Shown piece after piece: positions 1 through 7,927 of a stretch of 60,022 bases of DNA. The notes under the pieces were generated by a model, which did not search any database, was not told the origin of the DNA, and saw only the letters and a list, made by a program, of their open reading frames with translations. A program made the translations under genes and the position numbers. The stretch is taken from contig SKZY01000076.1 in NCBI GenBank assembly GCA_007127095.1, forward strand, positions 1 through 60,022, given 5' to 3'. This DNA comes from Planctomycetaceae bacterium. GTDB taxonomy: Bacteria; Planctomycetota; Planctomycetia; Pirellulales; Pirellulaceae. The stretch's first letter is position 1; each line of letters starts with the position of its first letter.

Positions 1-1115
1 GCTAGCTGGTTTAGGTTGTCGTAACGCGCGTCGGGTTGCTTGGCGATCGCTTTCAAGCAGATCGCCTCGAGGTCCTTGGGCAACGCAGAGTCGAGCGAGC
101 GGGGCGGCGGCGGTTCGTGACTCGTGTCCGCGACTTTGGCTAGTACCGAATGCGGCGGTCCGCTGAACGGTTTTACTCCGGTCAAAAGTTCATACAGCAC
201 GACTCCCAAGCTGTACTGATCGCTGCGCTCGTTGACTTGCGAGATCTCGCCGCGAGCCTGCTCGGGGGCCATGTAGCTGGGGGTACCCAAGACGCTGCCG
301 TCGATACTGAGCGACGAATCTTCGTCGATCTGCTTGGCGAGGCCGAAGTCCATGATCCGTGGGCGACCGTCGCTGGCCAACATCACGTTGTCAGGCTTGA
401 TGTCGCGGTGTACCACGCCCTGGTCGTGAGCGTAGCCGAGCGCCAGCGCCAGGTCGCGACCCCAGGTGACCGCCTGGCGTTGGTCAGGCCGCCCACTGTC
501 GATCCGTGTCGCCAACGATTGGCCGTCGACGAACTCGGCGACGATGAACGGTTTTTCATCTTGGACCCCTTCGGCGATCACGGCGACGATCCCCGGGTGT
601 TGCAGTTTGGCTGCCGCACGGGCTTCCTGGCGAAACCGTCTCAGTTTTCGCTCGTCGGTGACGTCGAACCGCGGGACCTTGATCGCCACTTGACGCTGTA
701 ACTGCGTGTCCCAGGCTCGGTAGACATCACCGAAACCGCCGCGGCCGAGAATCGATTTGAGCTCGTAGTGGGCGAAACGACCCAGCGACGGAAGGTCGGC
801 GATCGAATCACGCCGGCGTGACCCACGGCTGCTAGCGTTGGTGGCGGAGGATCGCTCACTGCGAGATCGGGCACTGCGAGATCCGGCACTGCGAGATCGC
901 TCGCCGGATGGTTGTTCGGCGGCATGACTGGTCGCGGTATCGATCGTGTGCCGCACCTCCATGCTCGGTTCGGCGGCCATGGAAGTATCGCCGCTGCCGG
1001 TCGAGGTGACACGAAACTTGCAGTTGCAAGCCGGACAACGAGCCCAACTACCGAGTCGCTCGGGTGGACAACGAAGCGATTTGTCGCATTGGGGGCATCG
1101 GGTCTTGAGCTGCAT
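1..1115 (-). CDS. Zinc-ribbon Ser/Thr protein kinase (C-terminus beyond the window)
   Basis: Protein kinase that phosphorylates Ser/Thr on unknown targets, of the family abundant in planctomycetes. The ATG at 1115 has an in-frame stop four codons upstream. Residues 7-30 form a zinc ribbon (CPQC...CPAC), followed by a low-complexity linker with three SRSxx repeats (residues 74-88). The kinase domain starts near residue 117 with the glycine loop GRGGFGDV (124-131). VAIKVPR (ATP lysine), HRDIKPDN (catalytic loop), DFGLAK and GTPSYMAPEQ follow in order, so the catalytic set is complete and the enzyme should be active. The frame is still open at base 1, so the C-terminal half (often WD40, TPR or membrane segments in this family) cannot be seen. 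It lies downstream of the denD-like gene on the same strand, 152 bp apart, and is probably a separate unit. Confidence 0.93.
   Translation of the reverse strand, partial: MQLKTRCPQCDKSLRCPPERLGSWARCPACNCKFRVTSTGSGDTSMAAEPSMEVRHTIDTATSHAAEQPSGERSRSAGSRSARSRSERSSATNASSRGSRRRDSIADLPSLGRFAHYELKSILGRGGFGDVYRAWDTQLQRQVAIKVPRFDVTDERKLRRFRQEARAAAKLQHPGIVAVIAEGVQDEKPFIVAEFVDGQSLATRIDSGRPDQRQAVTWGRDLALALGYAHDQGVVHRDIKPDNVMLASDGRPRIMDFGLAKQIDEDSSLSIDGSVLGTPSYMAPEQARGEISQVNERSDQYSLGVVLYELLTGVKPFSGPPHSVLAKVADTSHEPPPPRSLDSALPKDLEAICLKAIAKQPDARYDNLNQL
852..896 (-). repeat. 15-bp in-frame tandem repeat, three copies, in the kinase linker
   Basis: Three nearly perfect copies of GGATCTCGCAGTGCC (minus strand) encode SRSAG-SRSAR-SRSER between the zinc ribbon and the kinase domain. 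The unit is a multiple of three, so copy-number change would keep the reading frame. A flexible, positively charged linker is the likely role. Confidence 0.8.
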
Positions 1116-1267
1116 CGCATCGACTCAGGAGTCAATCGTTCGATCAAACCATTCGCCCTTCGGATTCGACGAGTCGTCGAATACCGCCACCAATGGGCCA
1201 ATTGATCGAACAAAATACCACCCCGCTGGGGATGCAGCAACAAGGCGACCGACGGGTTTGGTGACGG

Positions 1268-2251
1268 TTACTTGCCGAAGTCGGTGAGGTATTGTTCGAC
1301 GATCTGTTGCAACGGCGGCGGTTGGGGGAGTCCCATTCGGATCGCTCGGGCTCCATCGATGCCGATCGGCCAGCCGTCGACAATCGCTTGAATCCGCGGA
1401 TCGGGAGTGTCGACGATCTGGCCGATTTGCAATCCGCGTTCGTTGGCGACTTGGCGGATCACTTCGTCGGCGATCCGCGGGGTGACTTGGTGGGCTGGCA
1501 GACCGACGGCTCGGTCGCAGCCGAATCGTTCGCTCGGCAATTCGTGCAGGGCGATCAACGATTCGATCACGGTTCGGTAGCCGGTCATCGGGTGACATTG
1601 GTCACGATGGACCGGCAGTTCACAAGGTTGGCCGGCGAGCGGTTCGCGAAACATCCCGCTGGCCCAGCTCGATGCCGCCGCGTTCGGTTGGCCGGGACGG
1701 ATGATCACGGTCGGTAGCCGAGCCGAACGGCCGTCAAAAAAGCCTTTTCGCGAATAGTCGTTGACCAGTAGTTCGCAGATCGCCTTGGTCATCCCGTAGG
1801 TCGTCCCGGGCAGCGGTTTGGAATAATCGCTGAAGGCGTCGGGAATCGCGTCGCCGCCGAAGCAGGCGATACTGCTGGCGAAGACGAGTCGCGGACACCC
1901 CGAGGCGGCGCGAGCGGCTTCGAAGACGTTGCGGCCGCCGTCGAGGTTGACTCGCAACGCGTCGTCGAACCGCAGTTCGCACTCACCGCTGACCATCGAG
2001 GCGAGGTGGAACACGGCCACGTCGGCTGCGTCACCGATCGCATCGAACACGGCATCGCGATCGCTGATGTCGACGACGTGTTGTGACAACCGCGCGTCGT
2101 CGGCGGGAGAGTGAAAGGCGGCATCGAGCAAGCGGATCTGGTCGATCGGTTCCGGTTCGCCGGAGGGGCCGGTCAGCTGGCCGCGCCGGAGCAGGCTGGC
2201 GGCGAGCATCGAACCGAGAAAACCACCGCCGCCGGTTATCACCACCTTCAT
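1268..2251 (-). CDS. denD: D-erythronate dehydrogenase-like NAD-dependent epimerase/dehydratase
   Basis: Extended short-chain dehydrogenase of the DenD type, which oxidises C2 of D-erythronate in four-carbon sugar-acid breakdown. The N-terminal Rossmann motif is GGGGFLG (residues 7-13). FHLASMVSGE, the NLDGGRNVFEAAR helix, the SSIACFGG strand with the catalytic Ser, and YGMTK (Tyr/Lys pair) follow. The block NDYSRKGFFDGRSARLPTVIIRPGQPNAAASSWASG is characteristic of the DenD branch rather than of sugar-nucleotide epimerases. At 327 aa the length is usual. It is divergent from a 3-hydroxyisobutyrate dehydrogenase relative whose start lies about 70 bp away, so both probably share a regulatory region. 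Family identity is firm; the exact substrate is inferred, and no kinase or isomerase partner gene (DenK/OtnK, OtnI) is seen nearby. Confidence 0.85.
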   Translation of the reverse strand: MKVVITGGGGFLGSMLAASLLRRGQLTGPSGEPEPIDQIRLLDAAFHSPADDARLSQHVVDISDRDAVFDAIGDAADVAVFHLASMVSGECELRFDDALRVNLDGGRNVFEAARAASGCPRLVFASSIACFGGDAIPDAFSDYSKPLPGTTYGMTKAICELLVNDYSRKGFFDGRSARLPTVIIRPGQPNAAASSWASGMFREPLAGQPCELPVHRDQCHPMTGYRTVIESLIALHELPSERFGCDRAVGLPAHQVTPRIADEVIRQVANERGLQIGQIVDTPDPRIQAIVDGWPIGIDGARAIRMGLPQPPPLQQIVEQYLTDFGK

Positions 2252-2323
2252 CCAAAGAATCCTTGATTTGCGTTACGATGAGCCAGCGCGATCCGAATGC
2301 GTCAGAATCACGAGAGGTACAGA

Positions 2324-3196
2324 ATGGACGAGCGTCTAGCAGGAAATCGTATCGGCTTTGTCGGGCTGGGGAACATGGGGGCCCCGATGGCCCGACACCT
2401 GCATGACGCCGGGGCGGACGTGATCGTTTGGAACCGCAGTCCCGAGCCGGTGCGATCGGCCGTCGCGGCCGGGATGCGTGCCGCGGCGACTCTGGGCGAA
2501 CTGGCAACCGAGGTCGGTGGCGGAGCGATTTGTATCAACTTGACTCACACCGACGTGGTCGAGGCGATCGTTTTTGGTGCGGAGGGGCTGGCCGGGTCGT
2601 TGGCCGACGACGCGTTGGTGATCGATTTCGGAACCACCGGTGTCGCTGAAACACGGCGGTTTGCAGAGCGAGTTCACTGGGTCGACGCGCCGGTTTCGGG
2701 CGGGCAGGTCGGCGCTGAGAATGCGACGTTATCGATTATGGTTGGCGGAAGCGATGCCGACGTCGCTCGAGCCCGACCGATTTTGGAAACGGTCGGTGGA
2801 CGGGTGACGCATCTCGGTCCTGTCGGATCGGGACAAGTGACGAAGTTGGCCAATCAGTTGATCGTTGCACAGACGATCGACGCGGTAGCGCAGGCGTTAC
2901 GGTTGGCCGAATTGTCGGGCGTCTCGGCGGCGGCGGCGCGTGACGCGATGTTGGGCGGTTTTGCAGACAGCCGGATTTTGGACCTGCATGGCGACCGGAT
3001 CGCCCGGCGTGACTTTGTCGCCGGAGGCCGTGCGGAATTGCAATTGAAGGACGTTCGACTGATCTGCCAATTGGCCGAATCGGTCGGATTGCAGTCACCA
3101 ACGCTCGCTAATTCGCTCGATCGTTGGGAAGAGTTCGTCGATCGGCGGGGGTGTGGTGAGCTCGATCATTCGGGGCTGTTCAAGCTGTACGAGTGA
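2324..3196 (+). CDS. NAD(P)-dependent beta-hydroxyacid dehydrogenase (3-HIBADH/LtnD/GarR family)
   Basis: Oxidises or reduces a beta-hydroxy acid such as tartronate semialdehyde/glycerate, L-threonate or 3-hydroxyisobutyrate. The N-terminal GFVGLGNMGAPMARHL is the family nucleotide-binding signature, WNRSPE ends beta-2, APVSGGQVGAENATLSIMVGG is the substrate loop, and KLANQLIVAQTIDAVAQAL carries the catalytic Lys. The protein has 290 aa, the usual length. The ATG at 2324 is chosen over the one at 2297 because GAGAGG lies 6 nt before it. The gene is divergent from denD, and the pairing suggests a joint role in four-carbon acid catabolism, where DenD and LtnD relatives act on D-erythronate and L-threonate. 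Substrate assignment is inference. Confidence 0.88.
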   Translation: MDERLAGNRIGFVGLGNMGAPMARHLHDAGADVIVWNRSPEPVRSAVAAGMRAAATLGELATEVGGGAICINLTHTDVVEAIVFGAEGLAGSLADDALVIDFGTTGVAETRRFAERVHWVDAPVSGGQVGAENATLSIMVGGSDADVARARPILETVGGRVTHLGPVGSGQVTKLANQLIVAQTIDAVAQALRLAELSGVSAAAARDAMLGGFADSRILDLHGDRIARRDFVAGGRAELQLKDVRLICQLAESVGLQSPTLANSLDRWEEFVDRRGCGELDHSGLFKLYE

Positions 3197-3344
3197 ATCG
3201 CGGTTGGATGAGTGAATCGAATTTCGAACAGATCGTCCGCAGAATTTGATTGACCTGGGCACCTGGTAGGCGTCACGATGAGCTAAGCCGATCAGTGATC
3301 GACTGATTCTTTTCTCTTCATCGTCATTTCACGAGGCGTCACGA

Positions 3345-3821
3345 ATGTTGCCAGTCCCTGTCACGGCGCGAGACATGATGGTCCGCAACTTGATCACGCT
3401 TTCTCCTGACATGGATGTCATCGACGCGATCGATGTATTGTTGAGACACCGCATCAGTGGCGCCCCGGTCGTCGATCGCGACGGGCATTTGCTGGGTGTG
3501 TTCTCGGAGAAGTCGAGCATCAGCTTCATTGTCGAGGCGGCTTATGAGCAGATGCCGAGTTCGACATTGATGGCATTTGTCGACACCGATCCGCCGAAGA
3601 TCGGTGAGGATACCGACCTGCTGACGATCGCTCAGACATTCCTCGATTCGGCCTGCCGTCGTCTGCCGATCGTCGATCAGCACGGGCATCTGTTGGGGCA
3701 GGTCAGTCGCCGCGACGTGATGCGAGCCGTACGTGGTCAATTACGACGGGTGGAAACGGCGCACGTCGGGGCCGGCTTGTACCTTAGCGCGCTGCACGAT
3801 TCTGACGAACGACGCGTCTAG
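3345..3821 (+). CDS. Protein of two CBS domains
   Basis: Small stand-alone CBS pair (158 aa) that probably binds an adenine nucleotide and regulates a partner. CBS1 runs from about residue 8 (ARDMMVRNLITLSPDMDV..HRISGAPVVDRDGHLLGVFSE) and CBS2 from about residue 80 (PPKIGEDTDLLTIAQTFL..RRLPIVDQHGHLLGQVSRRDVMRAV). Both keep the DxxGxLLG turn. GAGG lies 9 nt before the ATG. The stop codon overlaps the stop of the convergent yceH-like gene inside a CTAG palindrome. There is no fused catalytic domain and no operon partner, so its target is unknown. Confidence 0.9.
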   Translation: MLPVPVTARDMMVRNLITLSPDMDVIDAIDVLLRHRISGAPVVDRDGHLLGVFSEKSSISFIVEAAYEQMPSSTLMAFVDTDPPKIGEDTDLLTIAQTFLDSACRRLPIVDQHGHLLGQVSRRDVMRAVRGQLRRVETAHVGAGLYLSALHDSDERRV

Positions 3822-4549
3822 GACTCGATCCGATCCAAGCGACGTTTCAGCTCTTCGATTTCGGCCTGCATCGTTTCCAAACGCTGCTCAAACGTTGCGA
3901 GCCGCTCGGCGTTAACACCAGCGTTTTCTCCGCTTGGTGGATGGTGGCTGTTCGATGAGCTTCGGTCGGGAGCGACGATCGCGGGAGTGTCGTCCGGCAG
4001 GTTGGACGCGAACTTTTGCGTCAGGTAGTGCTGTTCGTCGTCGGGGTAGAGTCGGTGAGCGAACGTCTGTCCGCGACCCGGCGGCGTCAGCGGTTGGACC
4101 AAGCCGGATTGTTCGAGTTTGGCGACCGCCGCGGCGACGCTGTCAAGGTTCGGAAATTCATGCATTCGCGAGGCTCGGGAGCGGAGTTCGCCGAGCGTCT
4201 GTGGCCCGCGGAGCAGCAGTTCCGTCATCAGCGCCGCGCCGGCGGCATCAACACCGAGCCATTCGTAAGCGGCATGGCGGAACTTGGTCACCCGGCCGCT
4301 GCCTTGGATCTCACGGACCGCGCCGAGTTGACGCAGTTCGTCGAGAGCCAGCGTAACGTCGTCGTCATCGAGTTGCATTTGCGGCGCCCGGTTCGATTTT
4401 TGGTTCGAACCGGTGACCATAGCGGCCAATGACAACGGGTAGTTTTCAGGCGTTGTCTTGGCCTTTTCGATCAACACGCCGAGAACACGTCGTTCGGTCT
4501 TACCGATCGGTGACCAGGTCGCGGCAGGGGCTTCGCTGCTATCGTTCAT
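3818..4549 (-). CDS. yceH: YceH family protein (DUF480)
   Basis: DUF480 protein of 243 aa made of tandem winged-helix domains; its function in the cell is not established. Family signatures are the N-terminal TERRVLGVLIEKAKTTPENYPLSLAAMVTGSNQKSNR and the middle TELLLRGPQTLGELRSRASRMHEF. The C-terminal tail (from about residue 205) is a predicted coiled coil rich in Glu and Arg. The ATG at 4549 is chosen over the TTG at 4555 because it overlaps the upstream gene's TGA as ATGA, the usual sign of translational coupling. It is therefore the second gene of an operon behind the sulfurtransferase. Confidence 0.9.
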   Translation of the reverse strand: MNDSSEAPAATWSPIGKTERRVLGVLIEKAKTTPENYPLSLAAMVTGSNQKSNRAPQMQLDDDDVTLALDELRQLGAVREIQGSGRVTKFRHAAYEWLGVDAAGAALMTELLLRGPQTLGELRSRASRMHEFPNLDSVAAAVAKLEQSGLVQPLTPPGRGQTFAHRLYPDDEQHYLTQKFASNLPDDTPAIVAPDRSSSNSHHPPSGENAGVNAERLATFEQRLETMQAEIEELKRRLDRIES

Positions 4550-5595
4550 CGACAATCGTTTTCTTGGTATCGGTTAGGGGATTCGGGTTTTATCACAGGA
4601 GTATTCTCGGCGTTGCCCCATTCCGCCCAACTCCGGTAGTAATTGCGGACGTCGGAGGCTCCCATTAGTTCCAAGCCATAGGCCATCACGGAAGCGCGGC
4701 CGCCGCTTTGGCAGTAGGTGGCGGTGGGGCGATCGAGTCGAATACCGGCTGCGTCGAAGAGGCGTTTTAGTTCATCGGCCGGCTTGAAGCGATGGGTTTG
4801 ATCGTCGATCAAGTCGACCCACTCGAGGTGTTTGGCTCCCGGGACGGCTCCGGCACGTTGATTGTCAAGCGGCTTGATCCCACAGAACTCGGCTGCTGAC
4901 CGTGTATCGACGATTTGCAGCGATCGGTCGGCAAGCGAATCGATTAATTGGTCCTTGGTCGCCAAGCGGACGGGGGCTGGCACGGCCTCGAACTGCACCG
5001 CGGTAGCCGACGGTTGTGAATCATCGATCGGTAGATCGGCGGCCTGCCAACCGAGCCATCCTCCGTTGAGCAGACGTGCGTCCGAGACACCCCAATAGCG
5101 GAGGATCCACCAGATGCGGGAGGCGTCTTTGGAGCGTACGTCGTCGTAGAGCACCACGGTGGTATCGGCGGCGATCCCGAGTTCGCCGATCCGCTGCGAC
5201 CACTCGGCCGCATCTTGACCGTCGCTGAACGCCTTGGCCCACTGGCCGGGATCGATGCGGATCGCACCGGGGATGTGCCCTTCGGCAAACGACGCTTCAT
5301 CGCGAGCGTCGAGGATCACCCAGGAATCATCCGCGAGCGATTCGGCGAGCTTTGTTGGTTCGATCAGCCATTGGCCGCTGGGATAGCCGGGGTCCGCGGC
5401 GAGAGCCGGTGAGCCAGCCACCATGGTACCGATCAGCAGTAGCGTCGCCGTGCGGACCCTGAGGAGCAGCAGCGACGGAGCGTTCCGCCGGGGGCTCGCT
5501 TCATTCCCGGAGGGCTGCGATCGGTCAACGCGGAGCGGTCGTGGGGTGGTGGGAATGGGGCGATTGGGATCGATTTCGAGTCGATTCAGATACAC
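4546..5595 (-). CDS. Exported two-domain sulfurtransferase (rhodanese/3-mercaptopyruvate type)
   Basis: Transfers sulfane sulfur from thiosulfate or 3-mercaptopyruvate to an acceptor. A GTG start at 5595 is supported by GAGGAG 7 nt upstream. The N-terminus is long and basic and leads into a hydrophobic stretch (residues about 41-62) ending ALAA, so export or membrane anchoring is likely. Two rhodanese domains follow: residues about 75-190 (ILDARDEASFAEGHIPGA, LYDDV, RIWWILRYWG, LNGGWLGW), which is the non-catalytic half, and about 215-330 (IVDTRSAAEFCG, GAVPGAKHLEW) with the active loop CQSGGR, Cys295. The CQSGGR loop fits thiosulfate sulfurtransferases better than the CGSGVT-type loop of mercaptopyruvate enzymes. 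It is followed by yceH with a 4-nt overlap. Confidence 0.9.
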   Translation of the reverse strand: MYLNRLEIDPNRPIPTTPRPLRVDRSQPSGNEASPRRNAPSLLLLRVRTATLLLIGTMVAGSPALAADPGYPSGQWLIEPTKLAESLADDSWVILDARDEASFAEGHIPGAIRIDPGQWAKAFSDGQDAAEWSQRIGELGIAADTTVVLYDDVRSKDASRIWWILRYWGVSDARLLNGGWLGWQAADLPIDDSQPSATAVQFEAVPAPVRLATKDQLIDSLADRSLQIVDTRSAAEFCGIKPLDNQRAGAVPGAKHLEWVDLIDDQTHRFKPADELKRLFDAAGIRLDRPTATYCQSGGRASVMAYGLELMGASDVRNYYRSWAEWGNAENTPVIKPESPNRYQENDCR

Positions 5596-5773
5596 GACGG
5601 TGCTCCTCAGCCGGTGGGGAGATCGGGGCCAAATTAGGCCGCGGTCTGGAATGGTCGGGAGCGAAAGATTGTAACCGATCCTGGCTGTCGCGTCGGGTTA
5701 TGAGTGGGAGGAGCTGTCTAATTCGATTCGTGTTTCGTCATGTCGGGCGACTGAGGGGGGCGGATCGGCGCAT

Positions 5774-5806
5774 AAAAAAAACCGATGGTCGCGAGGCGAC
5801 CATCGG
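5774..5806 (-). terminator. Intrinsic terminator for the 5863-6246 gene
   Basis: Perfect 11-bp stem (CCGATGGTCGC / GCGACCATCGG, 5782-5792 with 5796-5806), three-base loop, followed on the minus strand by seven or more T. It sits 57 bp past the stop of the small secreted protein gene and in the right orientation for it. Confidence 0.9.
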
Positions 5807-5862
5807 CTTGCGAATGGATTGGCGAAAATCAGGATAGCGTTTCGGCTAGCCTGATCGGCCGA

Positions 5863-6246
5863 TCATTCAGCGGATTCAGAATCGTCAACGTCGTTCTTCT
5901 TCACCGAATCGGTAGCCACCACTCGTTCGCTGATGATCACCGGTCGGCCAACGGTACGCTGTTGGGGGACAGCTTGACGCTGCACGACTTGACCGGGCTG
6001 AGCCGGTTGGCAAACGATTTCACCGCTAGGGAGCACAACCGGCTGCTGGCGAGCGATCTGGGTCTGCGGCATCGCGACGACCCGATTCTGTGGCCAATTG
6101 GCGTAGTAACCGCGGTTGGCCTGTTGTCGATACATCGTTGAACGCGGCTTGACCCCTCGGGCCTCGGCGATACCGGGCAACGTCAAACCCATGGCTAGAG
6201 TCATCGCGCCTAGGGCCAAACCGCGGGTCAAGTAGGACATATACAT
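5863..6246 (-). CDS. Small secreted Gln/Arg-rich protein of unknown function
   Basis: A 127-aa protein that I do not recognise. The ATG at 6246 is preferred over the upstream ATG at 6336 because TGAGGT lies 8 nt before it and the first residues then form a clean signal peptide (LTRGLALGAMTLAMGLTLPGIAEA, cleavage after AEA near residue 26). The mature part is rich in Gln, Arg, Val and Pro (QQANRGYY, ARQQPVVLPSGEIVCQPAQPGQ, RQAVPQQR), has a single Cys, and ends in an acidic tail (KKNDVDDSESAE). It is monocistronic, with its own terminator. It may be a cell-envelope or matrix protein, but nothing in the sequence proves that. Confidence 0.75.
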   Translation of the reverse strand: MYMSYLTRGLALGAMTLAMGLTLPGIAEARGVKPRSTMYRQQANRGYYANWPQNRVVAMPQTQIARQQPVVLPSGEIVCQPAQPGQVVQRQAVPQQRTVGRPVIISERVVATDSVKKNDVDDSESAE

Positions 6247-6474
6247 TGAGAAAACCTCAGGTGAATTGGAGTTTCGGCAGCGATATACGGGTACGCGGTG
6301 TTCCGCAAACAACCGTCCGCTGCTTATTACATTCACCTAATGCAACTGCCATGCCGAGTAATAAGAATCTCCTAAATGGCTGAATCGTTAACGAATTCGT
6401 CCGCGGCATCGAAGCCGAGTGTACTCTTCGGTTGACAGAGGTGTCTGCCGAGTGTCGCCCTTGGTTTACAGGTG

Positions 6475-7911
6475 CTAGCGTTGCTCACGAAACCGGGCGG
6501 CTGAGATTTCGTATTTGTTCAGCAACTTATGGAGCGATTGGCGGGAGAGGCCGGCGTGGCGGGCGGCGCCCGAGATATTGCCCCGGTATTCACGCAGCAG
6601 CGCCTCGACGTAGCTGCGGTCGATCGATCCGCGGGCTTCACTGCGTGACATCGCGATCACGCCGGCCGGAGGCGAAAACGAGGTCTCGTCGATGATCGCT
6701 TGGTCGTCGGCGATCCAGTCGGGAAGGTCGGCGACGTCGATGCGTCGTGTCGTACAGAGGGCCAGTGCGCTTTCGACCGCGTTGCGTAATTCGCGGATGT
6801 TACCGGGCCAGCGATACTGACGGAGGCGTTCGAGACAATCGTCGGTGAACCCTTCGACATGCGGGTTGACCGTGCGGAGGGTTTGTAGGAAGTGTTGGGC
6901 GAGTTGGATGACGTCGTCGCCGCGGCTGCGTAGCGGCGGCAATTCGAGATGGAGCACACTGAGTCGGTAGAAGAGGTCGCGACGAAACCTGCCGGCTTCG
7001 ACTTCTTTGAGCAGATTGCGGTTGGTCGCACTGATGAAGCGGGTATTGAGTTGGGTCGCTTGGCTTTTACCGACCGGGACGAATGTCTGTTCTTGGATCA
7101 CCCGCAGCAGTTTGGGCTGCAACGTCATCGGCAGTTCACCGATTTCATCGAAAAAGGCGGTCCCACCGTCGCTCCGCTGCAGCAAGCCTTGGCGGTCATC
7201 GGTGGCACCGGTAAACGAACCTTTGACGTGACCGAACAGCAGCGACTCGAACAGCGTTTCGGGGATCGCGGTGCAGTCGATGATCTGCAGCGGGAAGTCG
7301 CGTCGATGGCTGATCCGGTGGATCGCCGCGGCCACCAACTCTTTACCGGTGCCGCTTTCGCCGGAGATCAGTACGTTGGAATCGGACGCGGCGACTCGAG
7401 TGATCATTTCCAGCAGGTTTCGGATCGGTTCGCTGGAACCGATGATCCCGTGGATCTGTGGATCAGACGCAATGACCTCGGGCAGGTCGCCAGCAAGTTC
7501 ACTGTCATCGCTGGCGGCAGCGGCCCGCTTGGCGGCCAGCGTCCTTTCGATGCTCTTCAGCAGCACTTCGAACTTGACCGGTTTGATCAGGTAGTCGGCG
7601 ATCCCCAAGCGGACACTCTCGATCGCGGTCGGCAGCGAGGGGACGCCGGTGACGACGACCAGCGGCACCCGGGGAAAATGTTCCCTGCCGGCCTGCAGCA
7701 GTTCCAGTTTGAGGTTCCCAGGCATATTGAGATCGGTCAGCACCAGGTCGACCGGTCGGTCACGGAGCACCGCGATCGCGGCATCGGCATCGGCGACACA
7801 TTCGCAGTCGTACCCGGCTTTGCGGAGCAACTGTGAGGTGGCTTGGAGATACAGCGGCTCGTCATCGGCGAGCAGGATTCGGGCTGGGGGGCGGTCTGTT
7901 TGGTCGTTCAC
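6475..7911 (-). CDS. NtrC-family sigma-54-dependent response regulator
   Basis: Enhancer-binding activator of 478 aa. Receiver domain residues 11-125: acidic pair DD16-17, phosphoacceptor Asp60 (LVLTDLNMPG), Thr88, Lys110. AAA+ domain about 150-390: Walker A GESGTGKE (184-191), sigma-54 contact loop GSFTGA (231-236) instead of the usual GAFTGA, and FFDEIGELP (Walker B). The C-terminus is a Fis-type helix-turn-helix (GNISGAARHAGLSRQSLHKLLNKY). The GTG at 7911, 16 nt after the kinase stop, is chosen; an open frame continues upstream to 8187, but that part lies inside the kinase gene. It is the last gene of the oxoamine synthase-kinase-regulator operon and is surely the partner of that kinase. 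Targets are unknown. Confidence 0.94.
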   Translation of the reverse strand: MNDQTDRPPARILLADDEPLYLQATSQLLRKAGYDCECVADADAAIAVLRDRPVDLVLTDLNMPGNLKLELLQAGREHFPRVPLVVVTGVPSLPTAIESVRLGIADYLIKPVKFEVLLKSIERTLAAKRAAAASDDSELAGDLPEVIASDPQIHGIIGSSEPIRNLLEMITRVAASDSNVLISGESGTGKELVAAAIHRISHRRDFPLQIIDCTAIPETLFESLLFGHVKGSFTGATDDRQGLLQRSDGGTAFFDEIGELPMTLQPKLLRVIQEQTFVPVGKSQATQLNTRFISATNRNLLKEVEAGRFRRDLFYRLSVLHLELPPLRSRGDDVIQLAQHFLQTLRTVNPHVEGFTDDCLERLRQYRWPGNIRELRNAVESALALCTTRRIDVADLPDWIADDQAIIDETSFSPPAGVIAMSRSEARGSIDRSYVEALLREYRGNISGAARHAGLSRQSLHKLLNKYEISAARFREQR

Positions 7912-7927
7912 GACATGGTCACTCGGT

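Noticed and set aside
6949-7836. 295-codon plus-strand open frame
   Set aside because: Antisense to the sigma-54 regulator, with no domain and no start signal.
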